Shown one piece after another: positions 57,847 to 64,000 of a DNA stretch of 64,000 nt (within the stretch, counting starts at the first letter, position 1; every line of letters starts with the position of its first letter). A program made the position numbers and the translations under genes. Under the pieces are notes generated by a model. It was not told where the DNA came from, searched no databases, and saw nothing but the letters and a program-made list of their open reading frames with translations. Origin of the DNA: Endothia cerciana (taxonomy: Eukaryota > Ascomycota > Sordariomycetes > Diaporthales > Cryphonectriaceae); contig JALRMH010000055.1 of assembly GCA_026119935.1 (NCBI GenBank), positions 107,501-171,500 on the forward strand. Direction: 5' to 3'.

Positions 57847-58994
57847 CTATGTTATAGAGGCTGGCCGACTATTTCTGGTCGCCAGTATGACCGCGACGGG
57901 CCACTCCACCGTAACCTCGCCCCCGGCAGACCTCACCAGGCCCTCCAGCTCCCTCCACTCGGCCGTGTCCCAGGTCTCCTGCCCGAAGCCCATCTGGCAG
58001 CTCGCCAGGAACCCCCTGAGCCACCCGACGTCCGCCGAGCGCCGCCAGCGCTCGTCCCTGACGAGCCTCCGCACGTCGGCGGGGCCGACCCGGCCCGGCG
58101 CGGGCTCCCAGCATGCGGGGTCCTCGGCGACGAAGTAGAGAGGCCGCCGGTCGCCCTCCTCCGTATTGACCAGGATGCGCTGCGCGCCCGGCTCGAACAG
58201 CTCCGCGGGGAGCGGGACGAAGTCGAGCCCTGCCATGGCCGCCGCCATGCCCCTGACGGCGGCCGGAAACAGGGCGCCCTCGCGGATGAGCCGCAGCGAC
58301 TCCCTGCTGGCGGCCTGGTACCACAGGCGCTCCAGGGCGGGATGGCCCGGGAAGCGCAGCCTGAAGCCGTACGTCGCGGCGGCCAGCGTCCCGCCCGGCT
58401 TGAGCATGTTGGCGATGGAGCGGACGGCCGCCGGGGCGTCGAAGTAGTGGAAGGCCATGCCCACGGAAACGAAGTCGACGGAGGAGGGGGGGATCGAGGT
58501 ATAGACCTTCTCGGCGGGGCTCTGGATGAACTCGAACTTCGGCGAGCCGGTCGGGGCGAGGATGCCCTTGGCCGCGTTGATATTGGCCATGCCAGCATCG
58601 CTGACGACGACGCGGTCGAAGAGAGGGTGGAGGCTCATGGACAGGGTGCCTGGGCCTGAAGGCGAAGTTTAGCCACCGACCGCCTGCAGAGGAAAGACAG
58701 GACAGGCAGGAGGAAGAAGAAAGAGAAAGGAAGGAAACGGGCTGGTGGCCCTCTTCTCTTACCAGCGCCGACATCGTGGAGGCACTGGAACTCGCCGCGG
58801 TGCTCACGATGGTAACGCAACCACGTATCAAGCATCGAGTCGGGATATCGGGGCCGGAAGCGGTGGTATTCGTCCCAGTCGAGGTTCTTAAAGGCGAAAG
58901 GGTATCTCACCTCTCTCGTGCCGGCCTCCGACTCCGATGCCTCATGGGCATCCTCGAGGGCGGTCCGGGGCAGGTCCGGGTCGTAGTTGCCCAT
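57847..58994 (-). CDS. Class I SAM-dependent methyltransferase, Tmt1/Crg1-like
   Basis: Two exons on the minus strand: 58994-58763 and 58655-57847 (donor GTAAGA, CTAAAC branch, CAG acceptor); 346 residues. The start is ATG 58994 (MGNYDPDLPRTALEDAHEAS). The segment FKNLDWDEYHRFRPRYPDSM before the fold is characteristic of the yeast Tmt1/Crg1 group. Motif I, the SAM-binding loop, is DVGAGPGTLS (about residues 74-83) and spans the splice junction. Next come VVVSDAGMANI (acidic end of strand 2), SVDFVSVGMAFHYFDAPAAV (motif II region) and MLKPGGTLAAATYGF (motif III). Tmt1 methylates trans-aconitate and Crg1 methylates cantharidin-like small molecules, so a small carboxylate or drug-like substrate is the best guess. 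The true substrate is unknown. Confidence 0.85.
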
Positions 58995-60579
58995 GGTCTC
59001 TTTGTTCAACGTCGTGCCGTACCGGTATATTTCGGCGAGAGGTTGTAGGATGATATTACTCTGGGGTGCTTATTGCGAGACCTTGTTGGGGGAACTCGGG
59101 GGAGAGGGGGGGGGGGGGCGGAGGACGGGCGGCCTGGGTCCTGTTGGCTGCTATTAGTATCAGTCGGTGGCCGATAGAAGAATGCAGTCACATCAGCGGT
59201 TATGTGGGCAAATATCGATTAATTAACTAGACGTTGATATGTCTGTAAGTAGACCACAAGATAGGACCGGGCTAAGGGCCTGCCCGTAATTCACATGGGC
59301 CCGTCCACTGACACGGCAACGAGTTTCAAGACCTCACCAAGCCAAGCGATTCATGGCTTGCCCTGCCACGAAACAGCACCTCACCTGCACTGAGCGCCGG
59401 GCCTCTCACCGTTTACTCTGGGCCTCAGGATAGGAAGACCTCATGAGCCGTGTCGTCAACCCACACAAGACCCTCGGCCCGGATATGTGCACGTGAAGGA
59501 CCGAGGCCCTTTGGGTCTCGAGGCCCGACAGATGTCGGCGCCCTGCTGCCATCATCATTCGTCGAGACATCTTCCACTGGCTGGCCGTCGACCGGGGCCT
59601 CCGTGTGTTGCCAAGCTGTGATGGCCAGCGGAAACAGCCCGCTGCCGCGGAAGCGCCCCGCTGTAATACCGGGGGTATCTGGAGCACCTAGCGGCATCAT
59701 GCAGGATCGAGCAGGCGGCTGGGCCGAGGAGACGTCAGACCCGGGGACCAAGGGGCCTGCGGTGTGACGACAGGATGCTTATCGAGATCTGCCGCCAACG
59801 CGGTCGGCTTCCCACCTGGGCCCTCCTGAGACAAGGCCATTTGTGGTTCTCGTCGGTGGCTTTCCGCCCTGGAACCATCTTCCTTGACGGACGGGCTCCG
59901 GACCACGAGCCCTGCCCTTCTCCACCTCCGGCCTACGCATGCCGTGCTCAACCACAGCCCCTGGTAAACATTCACCCGCCCGCCCTCACCCATCGCGGTG
60001 GTTACGCAGTTTATTTCCACCCCTTGCGAGGAGACGGGTGGACCCATCTCCTTCTTCCTAGCTAGTCTGGCACGGTCCCGGCTTCCCGGGTTCGTGCGCC
60101 GCGCCCGCTGGTGCGTTAGTGATATTGTACATACCCTTAACGGGCTCACCCCCAGCGGCGCCTGCGTGGCCGGATGTGGTCATGACGGCGGGGGTATGGG
60201 CCTGTTCAGTCCGAGGTTGCTCACCGAGGCCCGGCATGTCTCGTCTCCCTGGGCCGGCACGTTGGTCCTTCAGTATGCATCACAATAAGCGTCCGGGAGT
60301 GACACGTCACATGGTGTCATGCCATCGGGCACTGACCAACATCAGTATCGCATTATATCCCCTGCCCCGCCAGAGCAGGTCCGAGAAGGTGTTATGTGAG
60401 AGGGGGTATCCTTGAGGATCCCAAATCGCGGAACCTTTCCGTTCTATTCCCCTTTTTGTGTACTCTCTCGCCGTACCAAATCCATGAATGCAGGGTGCAG
60501 AATATGTTAACCCAGCCGCCATACATGACAATGACCCCCTCCCGTCCAATGAACCCCCATGCAGCCCTCCATGCGGTCA
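58995..60579. other. Intergenic region between two minus-strand genes
   Basis: It holds the promoter of the methyltransferase gene and the 3' end of the glutamine-synthetase-like gene. Long frames on both strands show no conserved features. No gene is called. Confidence 0.55.
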
Positions 60580-62233
60580 TCAGACGGTCTCGATGTACCT
60601 CTTCACCTCCCTGTAGGGAAACCGAGGTCAGCAACGCAAAAGCGGCAGGTGGATAACGAAGGGGTGGGCAGCACGGCTGTGGAGGGAGCGCCGCTGAGGG
60701 TCAGTAATACTCACCAGTCGGTGACGGCCTCGTCCCACTGACGGATCTCATGGTCTCTTGTGCCCCCGAAGTGGTCCACGAACTCGTCCCCAAGGACCTC
60801 CCTCGCTATGCTCTCCTTCCGGGTGAAGCGATCGACAGCCTCCCTCAGGCTCTTGGCCAGCCTCTGACCCTGGTCGGACTCACCGCCGACATCCTCGCCC
60901 TTGCCCAGGGGTGGGCAGGGGATCTCCAGTCTCTTCTCGATGCCCCGGGTGCCGCAGGCCAGGATGGCGGAGAAGACGAAGAAGGGGTTCGCGTCAGCGC
61001 CGGGCACGCGGACCTCGAAGCGGGTGGCCCCCGGCTTGGCGGTCGGCGGTGCGATGATGCGGATGGAGGCAGCCCGGTGTTCCAGGCCCCAGGAGACGGT
61101 GACGGGAGCCCAGAAGTTCTCCACCAGGCGCTTGTAGCTGTTGATGGTGGGGGCGAACATGGGCATGATGTCGGGGAGGCCCTCGAGGAGGCCGGCGAGG
61201 AAGTGTCGGCCGAGATCAGAGAGGTGGGCGATGTCGGCCCAGGGGGCCGAGGGATCCGGGGTGTCCCGGAAGAGGAGGTTCTTGCCAGACTTGTCGACCA
61301 GCGACACGTGCATGTGGCCCGAGTTGCCGGGCAGGCCCTGCTTGGGCTTTGCCATGAAGCAGGGGGTGATGGCGTACTTTGTGGCGACGGACTTGACCAC
61401 GTACTTGAAGAGGGAGGCGCGGTCGGCCATGCCCCGGATCTCGCCGAACTCGAGGGCGGCCTCGTAGACGCCGGGACCGCTCTCGGTGTGCCAGCCCTCG
61501 ACGTTGCAGTTGAACGCCTCGCAGGTGTTGAAGATGTCGTAGTAGTAGTCCTTGTTGTGGACGGGCCTGATGAGGCTGTAGCCAAACATGCCCTCCGTCA
61601 GGGCGGGCAGGGAATGGGCGGGGTGGTCCCGGAGGTAAGGGGCGGCGGAGGTGTTGCCGTCGGGGGTCTTGAACTGGTAGAACTCATACTCGGCTGTGGA
61701 CGGCAAGCGGGGGGGGAGGGGGGGGGAGGTTAGCCTCTCTTATCGACGCGTGGCGGGGAGAGGGGAAGTATATGACACGGGAACGCACCTCCCGCCATGG
61801 CCCCCCAGCCGTTGGCCTCGAGCTTGTCGACCTGTCTCTTGAGCAGCTGGCGGGGACAGGCGCTCAGGGGCTGATTGGTGTCCGGGTCGAAGAAGGAGAC
61901 GAGGAAGAAGGGCATGTTGTCCTCCCACGGTATCCTGCGGAAGGTGGCCAGGTCCGGGATGGCGATGAGGTCCCTGTATCCGTTCTCCTTGTTGCTGATG
62001 CCGAGCTCGCGGAAGTAGGTCTGGTCGTGCATGTCCCAGCCGAAGATGACGGAGCAGAAGCCAAAGCCGGCCTTGGCGACGGAGAGGAACTTCTTCTTGG
62101 AGACGAGCTTGCCGCGCAGGATGCCGTCGACGTCGACGCCGGCAAGCTTGACGCTGTTGTCGTCGGCGAGGATGGAGGGCAGGGCCTCGACGGTGATGTC
62201 CTCCGGATGGGGGGAGGGCTTCTCGGCGGCCAT
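60580..62233 (-). CDS. Glutamine-synthetase-fold protein (class I-like, FluG C-terminal-type)
   Basis: Three exons on the minus strand: 62233-61789, 61693-60715 and a 31-nt last exon 60610-60580; 484 residues. Introns have GTGCGT and GTGAGT donors with CTAAC and CTGAC branch elements. The start is ATG 62233 (MAAEKPSPHPEDITVEALPS). The N-terminal beta-grasp part includes VDVDGILRGKLVSKKKF, the catalytic part EYEFYQFKTPDGN, then NVEGWHTESGPGVYEAALEF and PKQGLPGNSGHMHVSLVDKS. AGLLEGLPDIMPMFAPTINSYKRL and ASIRIIAPP follow, and the last exon supplies the family's usual WEVKRYIETV ending. The metal-binding Glu and His ligands of the fold appear to be present. Fungal members of this group differ from the housekeeping glutamine synthetase and resemble the C-terminal domain of FluG or gamma-glutamyl-amine ligases. 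The substrate is uncertain. Confidence 0.87.
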
Positions 62234-62851
62234 GTTGTGTGGACGACCGGACCGGACCGGACCAGGTACAGAGTATGGTATCTTGATCGTCAGGCAGTGC
62301 CCGGATGTGTGCCCACGTCTCTTTGTCTTGTCTTGTCGTGAGGGGGAGGGCCAGAGGTTGGGTCTCTGGGCGGGCAAGAAAAGGACGGGGAACAGATAGA
62401 TTGCGGTCGGGATAGAAGATACGGGAGGGCAGGCCGTGATAATGCCGCTCGGTATTGGACCTACTGCCCAAGACAAGACAGGACAAGAAGGCACACGAGT
62501 AAGGAGTTGATGGGTCAGAGGGCGAGGAGGTCGCAGTCCGCGTGAGGGTGCCGGTGTAGGAACCTTGGTTTGGCGGAGTGTGTGTGTGTGTGTGTGTGGG
62601 TGTGCGTGTGGAGGGAGGAGATAGGCAGCCAGGCCAGGCCCCCATCTGAGCTAGGCAACGTACGAGATCCTGTGAGGTCATCCTGGGCCGCGGGGCTGGT
62701 CCCTGGCGCCTCACAGTAAGTAGCTTCCCAAGGAGCTACCCCTCATTCTCCAATGCCCCGCAGCCAAGAGAGGCCGTACCCGGGAGACCAGGGGCTCTGC
62801 ATTTCGTCTATCTTGTATCTAATCTGTCTATCCTGACGGTCTCATCCTCTC

Positions 62852-62889
<38 letters not shown>

Positions 62890-63733
62890 CTCCTCGTGGC
62901 CGTGGACGATCGGGAATGCAAACAACAATAAAAATAAACATGGATAGAAAAAGGCCCCGGCCCCCTCTCTGGGTGATCCCGACAGTTCTGAGGCGAAACC
63001 TCTTCAGGACACCAATTCTTATGACTAACCAGGCTGCAGATCCCTCTTTATCACAGGACGGCTCAAGTCCGGGTCCGATATTCGTTGCAAATCGTCCGTG
63101 TATGCAGGGTCTCTGCACATCTGCGCTGATAAGAGAGAAAGAAAAAAAAACCCCCCCCCAAAAAAAAAATAACGTCGGTGGCCACTGGTCAGTGTGACTA
63201 GCACGCACGAGGGATGACCCGCCCTGTATGAATTTATCTGGGCCCCTAAGCACTATGTACATATTATGTACTATGCAGTAAGTATGTACTATGGTAAGTA
63301 CTATGATAGCGGCAGGTCGTTGTCGCGCCGAGTAACGGGCCTTAGTAAGGAACGTACCACTGCCGCCGATCCTCGGAGGGAAACTTCACGACGCTGGGGG
63401 AGGAACACGACACACACGGCGCAATAGGATGCTCCCAGGACCAAGTAGGAACCGCCTCTCCCAATTTTTTCCCCATCCCCTCCAACGTGAAACAATCCTA
63501 GCCTTGTGCCTGTACCAGTAGCATAGCAACTTCGGTTCCTGTCCAGCTCGAGACCACGCTGCTGCACCGACCTGACCCTCGACGCCTGGTACCCACTGCC
63601 TTTTCTCCCTCTCCCTCTTCCTCCTCTTCCTCTTCCTTTCCTTTCTCCAGCTGTCAGCCCGCCCGCCCGCCCTCGATTTACACCGCGAATATCCAGGTCA
63701 ACACCCGTAGCACCTAACGACAGCATCTGCACA
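62234..63733. promoter_or_regulatory. Divergent intergenic region
   Basis: 1.5 kb between the glutamine-synthetase-like gene (minus) and the short-chain dehydrogenase gene (plus). It contains (GT)n at 62577-62600, (CT)n at 62846-62887, one TACTATGGTA decamer at 63287 and a pyrimidine-rich leader (63595-63660) just before the start at 63734. Confidence 0.5.
62846..62887. repeat. (CT)n microsatellite
   Basis: About 20 CT units with a single TA interruption. Confidence 0.9.
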
Positions 63734-64000
63734 ATGGGCTCTGGAGGACGTCTGGCCGGCAAGAATGCCATCGTCACCGGCGCTGCTGGGTGAGTTGAGG
63801 ACGCCCCCACCACTCTTTTTTTCTCTCTTTTTTTATTTTTTATTTTTTATTTTACGATAAAACCCCCTTCTCGGCCCCGGGACCCGCCTGCTCACAGCAA
63901 ACACCCTCCCCGGCAGTGGCATCGGCCTCGAGACCTCCATCCTCTTTGCCAAGGAGGGCGCCAACCTCCTGATGGCCGACATCTCCGCCCCCGCCCTCGA
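63734..64000 (+). CDS. Short-chain dehydrogenase/reductase, 5' part
   Basis: Exon 1 is 63734-63789 and exon 2 begins at 63917 and runs off the window. The intron (127 nt) has donor GTGAGT and acceptor CAG. The start MGSGGRLAGKNAIVTGAAGG leads straight into the Rossmann cofactor motif TGAAGGIG (T15 to G22), which spans the splice site. Next comes LETSILFAKEGANLLMADIS, with an acidic residue at the end of strand 2 (MAD) that usually indicates NAD(H) rather than NADP(H). The catalytic Ser-Tyr-Lys lie beyond the window, so the substrate class cannot be told. Confidence 0.88.

Noticed and set aside
57820..58659. Long plus-strand frame opposite the methyltransferase
   Set aside because: It is the antisense shadow of the methyltransferase exon 2, whose SAM-binding motifs are on the minus strand.
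60750..61733. Long plus-strand frame opposite the glutamine-synthetase-like gene
   Set aside because: Antisense shadow; the minus strand carries the conserved catalytic blocks and proper introns.
62234..62494. N-terminal extension of the glutamine-synthetase-like protein
   Set aside because: The frame is open upstream, but the added sequence is Pro/Ser-rich leader-like and unlike the family; ATG 62233 matches the usual start.

Overview
This window is nuclear DNA from a filamentous ascomycete (Pezizomycotina, most likely a Sordariomycete). The genes are GC-rich and broken by short introns (about 50-170 nt, one of 356 nt) with GTRNGT-type donors, CTRAC-like branch points and YAG acceptors. The protein families fit: a Cid1-type nucleotidyltransferase, a Crh cell-wall transglycosidase, a siderophore transporter, a HET-domain relic and a DUF3237 secreted protein. 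All gene models were spliced by hand, and the exon lengths of each complete model sum to whole codons. Intergenic DNA is unusually long and full of microsatellites, homopolymers and pyrimidine tracts. One assembly gap (15698-15796) lies beside a tandem repeat.

Layout. 1-26.8 kb is gene-sparse, GC-rich core sequence: the 3' end of an SLC35F-type transporter, a conserved fungal protein (6891-8852), an AhpC/TSA_2 protein (10449-11384, minus), 6.3 kb of repeats, a 1297-residue non-canonical poly(A)/uridylyl-transferase-like protein (17735-21856), a conserved membrane-anchored protein (23359-24610, minus), and divergent from it a mitochondrial MetX-family serine O-acyltransferase (25180-26787).

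26.8-45 kb is more AT-rich and accessory in character: a secreted DUF3237 protein, a frameshifted HET-domain relic, an MFS monocarboxylate-type transporter with a doubtful middle, an unrecognised acidic-repeat protein split by an in-frame TAG, a siderophore transporter, a glutathione-transferase-like fragment among repeats, and a member of the fungal family often mislabelled geranylgeranyl pyrophosphate synthetase.

45-64 kb returns to core-like sequence: a Crh-type transglycosidase with a transmembrane tail, a secreted NTF2-like protein, an EF-hand protein whose first exon is only the start codon, a butanediol-dehydrogenase-like enzyme, a methyltransferase, a glutamine-synthetase-fold enzyme, and the start of a short-chain dehydrogenase that runs off the window.

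I see no biosynthetic cluster or multi-gene system, and the genes look functionally independent. The strongest candidates for something undescribed are the acidic-repeat gene at 34783-37614, the perfect hairpins at 24872-24898 and 34498-34527, and a decamer (TACTATGGTA) that recurs in intergenic DNA.
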